Shown here one piece after another: positions 10,483 to 20,928 of a DNA stretch of 46,990 nt. This DNA comes from Gnetum montanum (lineage: Eukaryota; Streptophyta; Gnetopsida; Gnetales; Gnetaceae): assembly GCA_015680685.1 (NCBI GenBank), contig MNCI01023383.1:3831-50820 (forward strand), written 5' to 3'. The first letter of the stretch is position 1. Each line of letters begins with the position of its first letter. The notes beneath the pieces are model-generated. The model saw only the letters and a program-made list of their open reading frames with translations, was not told the origin of the DNA and searched no databases. Made by a program: the position numbers and the translations under genes.

Positions 10483-10704
10483 CATCCTGGAATCATGACG
10501 ATAAACTGATACCACAGCTCGTCCTGGAATCATGACGATAAACTGATACGACAGCTCATCCTAGAATCATGATGATAAACTGATACCACAGCTCATCTTG
10601 GAATCATGATGATAAACTGATACCACAGCTCATCCTAGAATCATGATGATAAACTGATACCATAGTTCATCCTGGAATCATGACGATAAACTGATACCAC
10701 AGAA
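10483..10704 (+). repeat. 37-bp tandem repeat, six copies (element 1)
   Basis: The unit is built around AATCATGACGATAAACTGAT and CCACAGCTCATCCTGG. Six adjacent copies of 37 bp begin 22 bp after the pol stop. The same unit is amplified to about 28 copies in element 2. Confidence 0.92.
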
Positions 10705-11964
10705 CGTCCGCAATGACAATAAACTAGTACCTGTCCGATATGACATCAAACCGCCACAGTGTGGCTAGCCAGAGTCCGCTAAGACTATAAACTAGTTCGC
10801 CTCTTCACAGACTGCCAAGACTATAAACTAGCAATGTACCATCCGCTACAACGCTAAATTGATGATGTCCAATGGATTATGACATGAAACTAACCCACAA
10901 CAGTCCGCTACGACTATAAACTATCAGCTTCATCTCTAGCCTCCTGATTTGTAGCTGCATTCAAACTTCATCAGAGCTGCTGCCTCACTCATCATCAGTG
11001 GATCTTAACAACATTGCTGCCACTCATATTCCATATCTGAAGTCTCATCTGATGCCTAGTTTTATCAAATGCTATTCAAGTCTAAACTTACTCACCCACT
11101 CGTGGTTTTCTTGTCTTCTTGGCGTTGTGTTTGCAGGATGACACTCAGAGGTGTTAGCACGAAAATGCATTACGTCATAGCAACAAGGTCCACATTGTCC
11201 CTAACACAAATGACAAGGTTAATTCGGCTATTCACTAGTACATTTCCCATTACATGTCCCATCTATTCCCAAACGTACCCTACTCAGTTACATCCCAAAC
11301 ACATCTAGTGCAGCCCAAAACATTAAGCACATCATTGCACATTGCAACACTTTTAAGCAGTTGTAACCCACAACATGGCATTTGAGCATGAGTACAAGGT
11401 CAAAAAAAAACACTATATTCAAAAAAAAACCCAAGACCCTTGGCACTTCCCACATAAGCCCTCGGCGAGAAGACGGTTATCTTGGAAGCAAATACTCATG
11501 TCTCATACACTCAAGTAACATCTTGTTGCATAGCTTTGGCTCTCCGCCAACAGGTTCCCCTTTACACTAAAATAGAGGCCCTGTTCCTCCAAAGAACGCA
11601 ACACATCATCACGTGGTTTTGGTTGTGCCAGCAAGTCCTCTTAAACACTAAACAAGAGTCTTGTTCTGCCAAAGGATGTACACCTCATGTCTTGGTTCCA
11701 AGTCTGCTAGACAATGGCTTTTGACAAGGATCAACATGAACAGTATATGCACCAGAGCATCCCCTTCACCATGCACAATCCCTTGATCAATTCCCAATTC
11801 CCACAATTTCCATCCCTATCTAGCCACAAACTTCACTTCCATGTACTACTGAACACGGTGCGATGACACCTGGTCAAGTGTTGCAGGACAATGCTACTAA
11901 GTTGCTTGTGGTGTTTTTTACTTCTTTGTAAACACTTCTCAAGTCAATTCCTCCAAGCGTCAAC
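10705..11964 (+). other. 3' untranslated region of element 1
   Basis: No gene. The first 230 bp hold decayed, longer-period relatives of the array ('actataaact', 'gtccgctaagac'). The rest is shared with element 2 at 19624-20915, including A-runs near 11401-11430 and a conserved stretch at about 11580-11700. Short open frames are not conserved in frame between the two elements. Confidence 0.7.
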
Positions 11965-11973
11965 AAAGAGGGG
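11965..11973 (+). promoter_or_regulatory. Polypurine tract of element 1
   Basis: AAAGAGGGG followed by CCAA directly before the TG of the 3' LTR. The same nine bases precede the LTR of element 2. Confidence 0.85.
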
Positions 11974-11977
11974 CCAA

Positions 11978-13289
11978 TGAAACACCATAAAATTTTGAGC
12001 TTAGTACTTCTCCAACAAGAATCGAGCTAAGATCATGATGCTCCCCGCCATGACTAAAGCTTGATGGCATGAAGAACAACTTCGAACGGAGTCAAACGGA
12101 ATAGGAAATGGTCCCCTAGGACCCACAGAAGACTACGACGACATCTAGCGTCAAACCTGGCAGATTTTGAACTCAAAAAACTCAGTTTTCACTGAGTATG
12201 CAGCGAGTATGCAATGTGCACGCCTGACGTGCATGCTCAGCATGCACGCCCAGCGTGCATCCCCAGCATACACGCCCAGCGTGTACGCCCAGCGTGCACA
12301 CCCAGTGTGCATCTCCAGCGTGCACGACTAGCATGTGACTTCAAAGACTACCCAAAATAGGCACTTTAGAGCAAGGTTTCGTACAAGACATTAACTCTCA
12401 AAGACAGGCCAATCGTTAGGCATCATTATGGGCTCAAGAAAATCAAGTTCTAATCTCGAAATCGCGCACTTCTGAGTTCACACGCTGAACAGGAACATCC
12501 CAGATGCCCAGCATGTATGTCCAGCACACATGCCTAGCATGCATGCATAGCGTGCATGCCCAGCGTGCACGACGCTGGCATTATTCACTATATACTTGTA
12601 AAATTTCATCCTTTTGCACTCGGTCAATGCTCCATGTGTTACCCGATCCAAACTTCCAACACCCCACGACTAATTCCCCACCTCAGATCCAAGTTTAGCC
12701 CACAAACTCGTATAAAAACCTGGATTTTTGACCAAATCGGGGTGGCAAAAATTAGAGACATCTTGGCAAAAACTTGGGCAACCCAAAGAGAAAATCAAGA
12801 ACACAGCATCCTACACGTTGGACTTCCATCCTATATGCTGAGCATACAGCCTTCTCGCTGTGCTTGCAATCGAATCTAGCAAACAATCACTCCACTGCAT
12901 CCACCAGAGCCTTCCGTTTGCCTTGTGTTAGAACCACAATTTCATTAGACCGGTGCATTGTAACTTCCATTATGCAATAATATTGCCACATTTCTTTTGC
13001 CAAGATTTGTTATAGTTTTTTGTTCATTCTTGTGTGATTATTATTTACGTGCATGTACGTTCATGCTTAATTTGACATTTATTACGTTGTTTACATATGA
13101 CCCAGCATACAGTATATTGGTGTACGTTTAGGGAAATCCTTGTTTGATCCGCGTGTGGACCACCCAAGGTACTCTACCTTCGTTAGTTTCAGCTTGCCCT
13201 CAGGCGAAGGTAGAGTCTTCTGTACTCGTCCAGGTATCTCTTGATCTCTGTTACATTCCAGCCCGAGACTGACGATTTTGGACAGTATA
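11978..13289 (+). repeat. 3' LTR (LTR B) of element 1
   Basis: About 1.31 kb, TGAAACACC to GACAGTATA. It aligns along its length with LTR A, including the CAGCGTG-type clusters (about 12200-12330 and 12490-12570) and the TATA-like GTATAAAAACC near 12709. The terminal CA has become TA. Confidence 0.9.
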
Positions 13290-13294
13290 ACGGG
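13290..13294. repeat. Right target-site duplication of element 1
   Basis: The five bases ACGGG follow the right LTR end. The host reading frame of the antisense gene resumes here without a gap once one duplicate is ignored. Confidence 0.8.
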
Positions 13295-13614
13295 TAGATC
13301 TGGGTCCTCCAGAGGGACCGTCCTCAATTGTAAGCACTCCTTCATCAATGTCCTCCATAAAAGCTACTACCCCATTTGAAGATCCTGGTAACATGATCTC
13401 AAGCACGCTCCATGCTAACTGTTCACTTAAGTGGGACCATATTACCATGCTAAATCTTTCTAGCATGAAGGGAAGAAACTCACTAACACCCATTTTGAAC
13501 CATACCCCATTTTGATCAATGATCATATCAGGAGCAGGTTCATCAGAATCAATGGGCCCAAACCACGTCAAAACCCTGACAAGCTCCATCACTAGGAGGA
13601 AAGGCTTGGAATTC

Positions 13615-13915
13615 CTGCAAGTGTTCGGAAACCACGGTAAATCAGCTATACAAGAAGAAAAAATAATAAAATAAAGTTTCACCATAGCAGCCAACACTTG
13701 GAAAGAAATTTCTGTTCTCTTCATGCCTAGCATGCAGGCCTTGCACACTGCAACGTGGACGCACAAACCCTGCACACCGAGCATGTCTTCCACGCTATGA
13801 AAACATTTACGCTATGGCAACCTTTACGCTACAGAAACCATTACACTACACAATGGGGCAAACTGACAGGAACAGTAGGCGAAAACACAAATTTTGACGA
13901 AGGATCAAAGCCTAC
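13615..13915 (-). other. Intron 1 of antisense gene copy 2
   Basis: 301 bp bounded by GTAGGC (donor) and TTGCAG (acceptor) on the minus strand. It contains a short CACGCTG-type repeat stretch (about 13730-13870), as in the 407-bp intron 1 of copy 1. Confidence 0.6.
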
Positions 13916-14046
13916 CTGCACGTCGATCCAGACCATGATGGAATCCTGGGTCGAGGCAAACATTGGAGCATCACTTCACTCTCTTTAGGAAAGGTTAAGC
14001 TAGGCTCCTTCCTTCCCTTACTTTCTACTTGCTTACCCTTGCCCAT

Positions 14047-14560
14047 CACTGCATGCACACTACGTTCATGTTGCGTCTCACACGCTAGGGTTTCGACCTT
14101 GCACGCTACATTCACGCTGCATCTCGCACGCTAGGGTTTTGACCCTACACGCTAAGTTCACGCTGTGTCTTGCACGCTGGGGTTTTGACCCTGCACACTA
14201 CATTCATGCTGTGTCTCGCACGCTGGGGCTTCGACCTTGTATGCTGGGGTTTGAACCCTTAGCCTCACGTTCACGCTGCACGTTCACGTCGCACGCTCAC
14301 ACTGAAGGTCTTGTCGAATCCTTCCACTCGACTCGCCGCACCCCAATCTATATCACCCTTGTCGCCACCGCTATGCCGTACCTGCGCCTGCCCTTGCCTA
14401 TGTTGCCTGATATTCACCCCGGTATACGCTGCAAAATAGGTTCACGCTTGAGCTTTGGGGGTTCAGGTTGGGATGTTCATGCTCGAACTTGGTCGTTGGC
14501 TACCCTGTGGTTCACGCTAACTCCTATTTATACACTCCGCGTTAAATACGCTAACGACGC
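14047..14560 (-). promoter_or_regulatory. 46-bp tandem repeats and CAGCGTG cluster upstream of antisense gene copy 2
   Basis: Four units of 46 bp (14065-14110, 14111-14156, 14157-14202, 14203-14248) contain TTCACGCTG, GCACGCTAGGGTTTTGACCC and similar words. CACGCTG words continue to about 14535. The cluster begins 19 bp upstream of the antisense ATG. Element 1 has only a decayed form (6180-6250). Promoter function is inferred from position. Confidence 0.5.
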
Positions 14561-15107
14561 CTTGAAATAATTTATTCAATTAGTATAAAAATTAACCAAA
14601 ATACAAAGTACGTGTAAATACATATGAACAAATCAGAAGCAAAGATAATGAACAAAACAAAAGCAAAGACAATGATATACTGGGATGAACACTACCCACA
14701 TGCAATATTCTCTTGCGAAGCAACTCGTGTTGCCCACACTAAACATTTTGGCGCAAACTCCTCATCTGACAATCTCACACTCAATAACAATTACAAATCA
14801 TACAATCAACCAGACATCATAAACGAACAGTTATCGATTTGGTAAGGCCCTAAACTACCACCATCGGCTCGGTAAGGCCCTAAATTGCCACCATCGGCCT
14901 GGTAAGGCCCTAAACTGCCACCATCGGCTCGGTAAGGCCTTAAACTACCGCAATCGGCCCAGTAAGGCCCTAAACTACCATGCATCCAGATACAACAATA
15001 AATTACCATCGCATACCTTAGTCCAGTTTAGATGCATAAACGCATAAATTACTTACATCCAAAAATAACCAACCACCTGATTAACTTTGATCACTGTTTA
15101 TTGACAG
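14561..15107 (+). other. Spacer upstream of pol with five 30-bp repeats (element 2)
   Basis: AT-rich, no gene. From about 14834 to 14982 five tandem 30-bp units carry 'ccatcggctcggtaaggccc' + 'taaactacca'. It ends in GTTTATTGACAG (15096-15107), an acceptor-like sequence immediately before the pol frame. It is homologous to 6540-6974. Confidence 0.65.
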
Positions 15108-17318
15108 GAGCAAACATCATGGATAGCAAGCAATTATTCTTACCATTTTCTATCAATGGACCACACGGAACGATCACACGAAAAATCAACATGGAGTCTA
15201 TTGATTTAGGCTAAAAAAAATGACACTTTTGTGGCATCAACTCAACAAACGCTAGATTGTTTTGAAACAATGACCAAGACTCTGGACCTAGAAACTGATA
15301 GCATCACCCCCTTGGCTGATGGTGAAGTTAAAATCCTGAAACTAAGTACATTGTTAAGCCCGCAACTAGCCAATGACATAGCACAAGTGCTTAAAGATAA
15401 CATAAACGCATTCGCTTGGTCTTACACTGACATGCCTGGGTAAGACCCTCGAATAGTCTAACACAACATTATACTCGATCCAAAATTAAGACCAGTGAAA
15501 GAAAAAGCACATAAGGTTAAGCCTAAGGTAGCATTGGAAGTCTGCAATGAAATCACCAAACTTTATTAGGTTGGTTTCATTCGGGTTGTTGACTATGCTG
15601 ACTGGGTATCCAACATGGTCATTGTCCCATAGAAGAACAGAAGCATTCGCCTATGCATTGACTTCTGGAACCTCAAAGTTGCGACCATAAAAGATGATTT
15701 TTTCCTACCTAGCATTGATCAACTAGTTGACTCGACCACTGGGCATGCCTTGTTATCTTTTATGGATGGCTTTTCAGGATATAACCAGATTCGGATTAAC
15801 CCTGAACATCAACTTAGGACGACCTTCATGAAACCATGGGGTACTTTTTGCTACACGATGATGTCATTCGGTCTTAAGAATGCCAGTGCTACATACCAAA
15901 GAGCACTGACATTTATCTTTAGTGATTATATCTTCAACTCACTCAATAACTATGTGGATGATATTGTGGTTAAATCAAAGACATCAGAACAACAAGTACA
16001 AGATCTTGACTTGGTACTAAAGCGTTGTTTAAAATATGAGTTGAGACTTAACCCAAAGAAATGTGTCTTTGGAGTCAAAATAGGAAAAATGCTTTTATTC
16101 ATAGCCTCAGAAGCAAGGATATGAGTAGACCCCGATAAGGTTAAAGCCATAACAAACCTAAAACCACCTAGCAACCTTACTGAACTTTGCAGTCTACAAG
16201 GTAGATTACAATTCATTAGATGATTCATAGAGAAACTGACAGACAATTTGAGTCCTATGCAGCATCTGTTGCATAAGAACGCTCATTTTGAATGGACCCA
16301 GCAGTGCCAAGAAGCCTTTGACAACATTAAGATAGCACTAGCTCAGCTACCAACAGTTTATCCTCCATAGAACAATAGACCATTCTATATCTACCTTGCA
16401 GCATCAGACTTGTCAATTGCATCCATGGTTTGCCAGAAACAAGATGATGGAACCAAAGTTCCTGTCTATTACTTAATCCGTGCATTAGTAGCTCATGAGA
16501 AGAAGTATAACGAGGTGGAGAGGTCATGTTTAGCTCTTACCTTTTCCTTAAAGAAATGCCGACATTACCTCTTCCATAACCAAGTCAATATAATCTGCAA
16601 GGATAATGTGCTCAGATCCATCACAGGAAACATTTACAAGTTAAGTAGAATAGCTCGTTGGAAAGCCATGATAGCTTAGTTTGACCTACACTACATAGCG
16701 CAATCATCAGTTAAGAGTCAAGCCATAGCAAATCAAATGACTACATCACCAATGCACGACCAGGAAACGATAGAGCCAGAGTTCCCTGATAAAAATGTGA
16801 GTGCAATAGACATAGTACCCAATGACTATGATGCCATTTTGAACTTTGATGGAGCATCCACCTCTTGAGGGGGAAGTGCTGCCGTCGTCATCACCTATCC
16901 CTCCGGGGAGATCTAACCCTTTGCTTATCGTTTCGACTTTCACTGTACCAACAACGTAGCAGAGTACGAAGGTCTCCTTAGAGGTCTCATGGCAGTACTA
17001 GCTTCAGACATCACATGACTGGTAGTCAGGGGTGACTCACAATTAGTTCTAAATCAAGTCGTAGACATTTATGTGTGCAAAGCGCAACACTTACAACCAT
17101 ACTGTGATTTGACTAAGCACTTACTAAAGCGATTCAAAAATATAGATGTGCAACATGTTTCCAGAAATGATAACACCATTGCAAATGCACTTGCCACGTT
17201 AGCTCTAAATATATCACCAAACATGTTCCACACGTTGCCCAGTTCTATAATCAGTTTTACTAAACCCATAATTGATACTCCCGATGAATTATCGATTGCA
17301 TCTGTTAGTACAATGTAG
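15108..17318 (+). pseudogene. pol: pol of element 2, RT and two RNase H regions, decayed
   Basis: Homologous to element 1 pol. After an A-run frameshift near 15216 one frame continues. RT retains LLSFMDGFSGYNQI, SFGLKNASATYQRA and YVDD (near 15955). The gypsy-type RNase H and the second RNase H (NFDGAS, then NTIANALATLA with the last acidic residue changed to N) follow. Stops occur at several places between 15440 and 17330, including TAG/TAA for CAG/CAA codons. The TGA after NFDGASTS (near 16866) is shared with element 1. Confidence 0.87.
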
Positions 17319-18566
17319 GCCGTAGAATGATATGATGACATAAAGGAGTACCTTTCACACGGTGAACCACCTCAACATCTAACGAATGCACAAAAGAATG
17401 TAGTACGAAAATGTTCTCGACAGTATGCATTGGTAGGTGACACGTTGTGTCGTCGATCCTATGAAGGCATCTTGTTAACATGTGTTAGTAGCACTGATGG
17501 CCAAACCATCGTCACGCAAGTACATGATGGACTATGCGGAGGGCACATAGCGCCCAAAGCAATGGCAACAAAAATAAGATGTCTGGGCTATTATTGGCCA
17601 CACATGGAGTACGATTGTTTCTCCAAGGTCAAAACATGCAGTATCTGTCAAAAACATAGCAATTTGATACATGTTCCACCAAATGAGCTACATACAGCGC
17701 AAATCACCTGGCCTTTCTAGAAGTGGGGGTTAGACATTATCAGACCGATAACTCCCCCATCTTCTGCAGGACATAGCTTTATCATAACCATGACAAAGTA
17801 TTTCATGAAATGGGTAGAAGCTATTCCCCTTAGGAAGACCACATCCAAACACATATGCAACTTCATTCTAGAAAATATCTTGACCCATTTTGATATTCTG
17901 ATGACCATCATCACTAATAACGGGCCACACATCAGCAGTGCCGAAACTAGAACTTTCTGTAAAAGCCTAGGGATCAAACATTCATTTTCATCCCCTTACT
18001 ACCCTCAGAGCAATGGACAAGCCGAAGCTACAAATAAGATCATCATCACAGTGCTCAAAATGATGCTTACTCAGAGCAAGAAAAGATGGCATGAACAGTT
18101 AGTATACGCACTATGGGCTTATCGCACTACGCATTAGACTTCCACAGGTAAAACACCATATAGTCTTGTTTATGGTTCAGAAGCTATTTTAACTTTGGAG
18201 TTGCAGGTACCATCTTTAAGGATCACACTCTCCGAACTCCTCAACGAAGGTCAAAACAATGACTTGCGCATTGTTGACTTGGACTCGGTGGAGGAGGAAT
18301 GCACACGTGCACTCGATCAGATTGAATGATACCAAAAGCAACAACGACAGCGCTATTAGCATGATATTCATAAGCACCCAATCAAGGAAGGTGACCTTGT
18401 ACTCAAAGTCGTTCAGGAACACCCGGACAAATTCTCAGCCAACTGGGAAGGGCCCTACTTGGTCACCAAAGCGTACGACAACAGAGCATTTAAATTAGCT
18501 GACATGGAAGGGAATGAGCTTCCACATCCGACCAACCACTTGTACTTGAAACTGTTCTACATTTGA
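17319..18566 (+). pseudogene. pol: pol of element 2, integrase, catalytic residue lost
   Basis: The frame holds the zinc-binding part (VHDGLCGGH, CSICQ) and a core in which GLDII and GQAEATNK are kept, while the second acidic residue has changed (IITNNGPHI instead of IITDNGPQF). Stops are at 17718, 18138 and elsewhere, with a frameshift before the C-terminal part that ends at 18566. It cannot be active. Confidence 0.87.
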
Positions 18567-18587
18567 GCATGAACTCAAGTATGCACA

Positions 18588-19623
18588 CGTCCTAGAATCA
18601 TGACGGTAAACTGATACCACAGCACGTCTTGGAATCATGACAATAAACTAATACCATAANTGTTCTACATTTGAGCATGAACTCAAGTATGCACACGTCC
18701 TGGAATCATGACGGTAAACTGATACCACAGCACGTCTTGGAATCATGATGGTAAACTGATACCACAACACGTCCTGGAATCATGACGGTAAACTGATATC
18801 ACAGAACGTCCTAGAATCATGATGGCAAACTGATACCACAGCACGTCCTGGAATCATGACGATAAATTGATACCACAAAACATCCTAGAATCATGATGAT
18901 AAACTAATACCACAGCACGTCTTGGAATCATGATGGTAAACTGATACCACAACATGTCCTGGAATCATGACGATAAAATGATAACACAACACGTCCTGGA
19001 ATCATGACGGTAAAATGATACCACAACACGTCTTGGAATCATGATGGTAAACTGATACCACAACACGTCCTGGAATCATGACAGTAAACTGATACCATAG
19101 CACATTCTAGAATCATGACGATAAATTGATACCATAGCATCTTCTTGGAATCATGATGATAAATTGATACCATAGCACGTCCTGGAATCATGACAGTAAA
19201 CTGATGCCACAGCACGTCCTGGAATCATGACGATAAACTAATACCACAGCACGTCCTGGAATCATGATGATAAACTGATACCACAGCATGTCCTGGAATC
19301 ATGATGGTAAACTGATACCATAGCACGTCCTGGAATCATGACCGTAAAATAATACCACAGCATGTCCTGGAATCATGACGATAAAATGATACCATAGCAC
19401 GTCCTAGAATTATGACGATAAACTAATACCATAGCACGTCCTAGAATCATGACGGTAAACTGATACCATAGCACATCCTGGAATCATGATGATAAACTGA
19501 TACCACAGCATGTCCTGGAATCATGACGGTAAACTGATACCATAGAACGTCCTGGAATCATGATGGCAAACTGATACCACAGAACGTCTTGGAATCATGA
19601 TGATAAATTGATACCACAGTACG
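18588..19623 (+). repeat. 37-bp tandem repeat, about 28 copies (element 2)
   Basis: The same unit as at 10483, with dominant form CACGTCCTGGAATCATGACG plus a GTAAACTGATACCACAG tail. The array is broken by an N at 18660, which sits between two near-copies of a 107-bp stretch (18553-18659 and 18661 onward), so the true copy number is uncertain. Confidence 0.9.
18660..18660. other. Single N between duplicated flanks (assembly join)
   Basis: The sequence from 18553, starting TGTTCTACATTTGAGCATGA, restarts directly after the N and repeats the pol end. This suggests two overlapping contig ends that were joined without merging. Confidence 0.75.
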
Positions 19624-20915
19624 TCCGTAATGACAATAAACTAGCACCTGTCTAGTATGACTTTAAACTGTCACAGTTTCATTTGCTAGAGTTCGCTAAG
19701 ACTATAAACTGGTTTGCCTCTTCACAGTCCACCAAGACTATAAACTAGCAGTGTACCATCTGCTACGACACTAAACTGGCACCGTCCAATGGGTTATGAC
19801 ATAAAACTAATCCACGATAGTCCACCATGACTTTAAACTGGCAGCTTCATCTCTCGCCTCTCAGTCTGTGAGCCGCTGCCTCACTCATCATCGGTCGAAC
19901 CTGACAACATGACTGTCATGCATATTCAATGCTTGAAATCTCATCTAGTGCCTTTGTTTCATCAGTTGTTGTCCAAGTCCAAGCTTGCTCACTCACTCGT
20001 GGTTTTCTTGTCTTCTTGGAGTTGTGTTTGTAGGATGATGCTCGGAGGTGTTCGTACGAGAATGCATTTCTTCATAGCGGTAAGGTACCATATTGTTCCT
20101 AAAGCATGCAACTAGATTAATCGATTTGTTCAAATGTACTGTCCTAGTCCCCGAGACATTCCCCAGTTCTCTAAAACTCCTGCTTTCCCCTTCTATTCGG
20201 TTACAGTTTCCAGATACGTATCCCAAAACCTTGAGTACACTATTGCACGCTCTGACACCCTCAAGCAGTTGCCATACACAACATGGCACTTGAGCATGAG
20301 TACAAGGTCAAAACAAAGCTCTATCCAAAAATAACAAAAAAATACATACAAAGAAACACCAAAAAAAAACCACAAGACCCTTGGCGCTTCCCATATAAGC
20401 CCCAGGTGGGAAGGCAGTTGTCTTGGAAGCAAGGACACATGTCTCAAATGCTCAAGTAAAATCTCATTGCGTGGCTTTGACTCTCCGCCAACAGGTTTCC
20501 TTTAACACTAAACAAAGGCACTGTTCTTCCAAAGAATGTAACACATCACCACGTGGCTTTGGTTGTGCCAACAAGTCCTCTTAAACACTAAACAAGAGTC
20601 TTGTTCTGCCAAGGGATGTATACCTCATGTCTTGGTCCCGAGTCTGCTAGATAATGGCTATTGACAAGGATCAACATGACTCATATACACCAGAGCATCT
20701 CCGTCACCATGCACAATCCCTTGATTAGTTCCCCATCTCCACAATTTCCATCTCCCTATCCAGCTACAAATTTCATTTTCCCAATCACATTTACTACTGA
20801 ACCAGGTGCGATGACATCTGGCCAAGTGCCAAAGGAAAATATTTCTACCAAGTTGCTTGTGGTGTTTTGTACTTCTTTGTTGACGCTTCTCAGGCTGATT
20901 CCTCCAAGCATCAAC
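19624..20915 (+). other. 3' untranslated region of element 2
   Basis: No gene. Decayed 'actataaact' repeats extend to about 19830, followed by a region collinear with 10930-11964 of element 1, including A-rich runs near 20335-20372. Confidence 0.7.
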
Positions 20916-20924
20916 AAAGAGGGG
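20916..20924 (+). promoter_or_regulatory. Polypurine tract of element 2
   Basis: AAAGAGGGG then CCAA and the LTR start, identical to element 1. Confidence 0.85.
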
Positions 20925-20928
20925 CCAA

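Larger units (their letters stand above)
3288..13289 (+). mobile_element. Nested Tat-like Ty3/gypsy LTR retrotransposon (element 1), complete with two LTRs
   Basis: Two related LTRs (3288-4573 and 11978-13289) start TGAAACACC and end GACAGTACA or GACAGTATA. A primer-binding-site-like TGGCGCTAGAAGG follows the 5' LTR and an AAAGAGGGG polypurine tract precedes the 3' LTR. The flanks ACAGG (3283-3287) and ACGGG (13290-13294) are a 4/5 target duplication. Between the LTRs come a truncated antisense cargo gene (4592-6159), CACGCTG-rich repeats, 30-bp repeats, pol (6975-10461) and six 37-bp repeats. Gag and protease are absent. The element sits in exon 2 of the outer element's antisense gene: removing it with one target copy makes that exon collinear with element 1's own exon 2. 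Confidence 0.92.
13290..14046 (-). pseudogene. Antisense cargo gene, copy 2: exon 1 and first part of exon 2 (FCP1-like)
   Basis: This is the 5' end of the outer element's antisense gene. Exon 1 runs 14046-13916 and starts MGKGKQVESKGRKE. The donor is GTAGGC and the acceptor TTGCAG, giving exon 2 from 13614. Both exon 1 ends are in phase 2, as in copy 1. Exon 2 shows LLVMELVRVLTW where HAD phosphatases carry the nucleophile DxD motif, and FSMVIWSHLS as the second motif. The exon stops at 13290 because element 1 is inserted there, and continues at 3282. The start codon choice rests on its conservation in copy 1 and on the repeat-rich upstream stretch, which looks like a promoter. Confidence 0.7.

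Noticed and set aside
10483-10704. CRISPR-like regular repeats
   Set aside because: The 37-bp units are directly adjacent with no unique spacers. They form a minisatellite in a retroelement 3' region.
11069-11724. + strand open frames after pol, possible env-like gene
   Set aside because: The frames are short, lack env-like features, and are broken differently in element 2 (19909-20334).
13755-14570. + strand open frames over the antisense promoter region
   Set aside because: They are translations of CACGCTG and 46-bp repeats and are not conserved with element 1.
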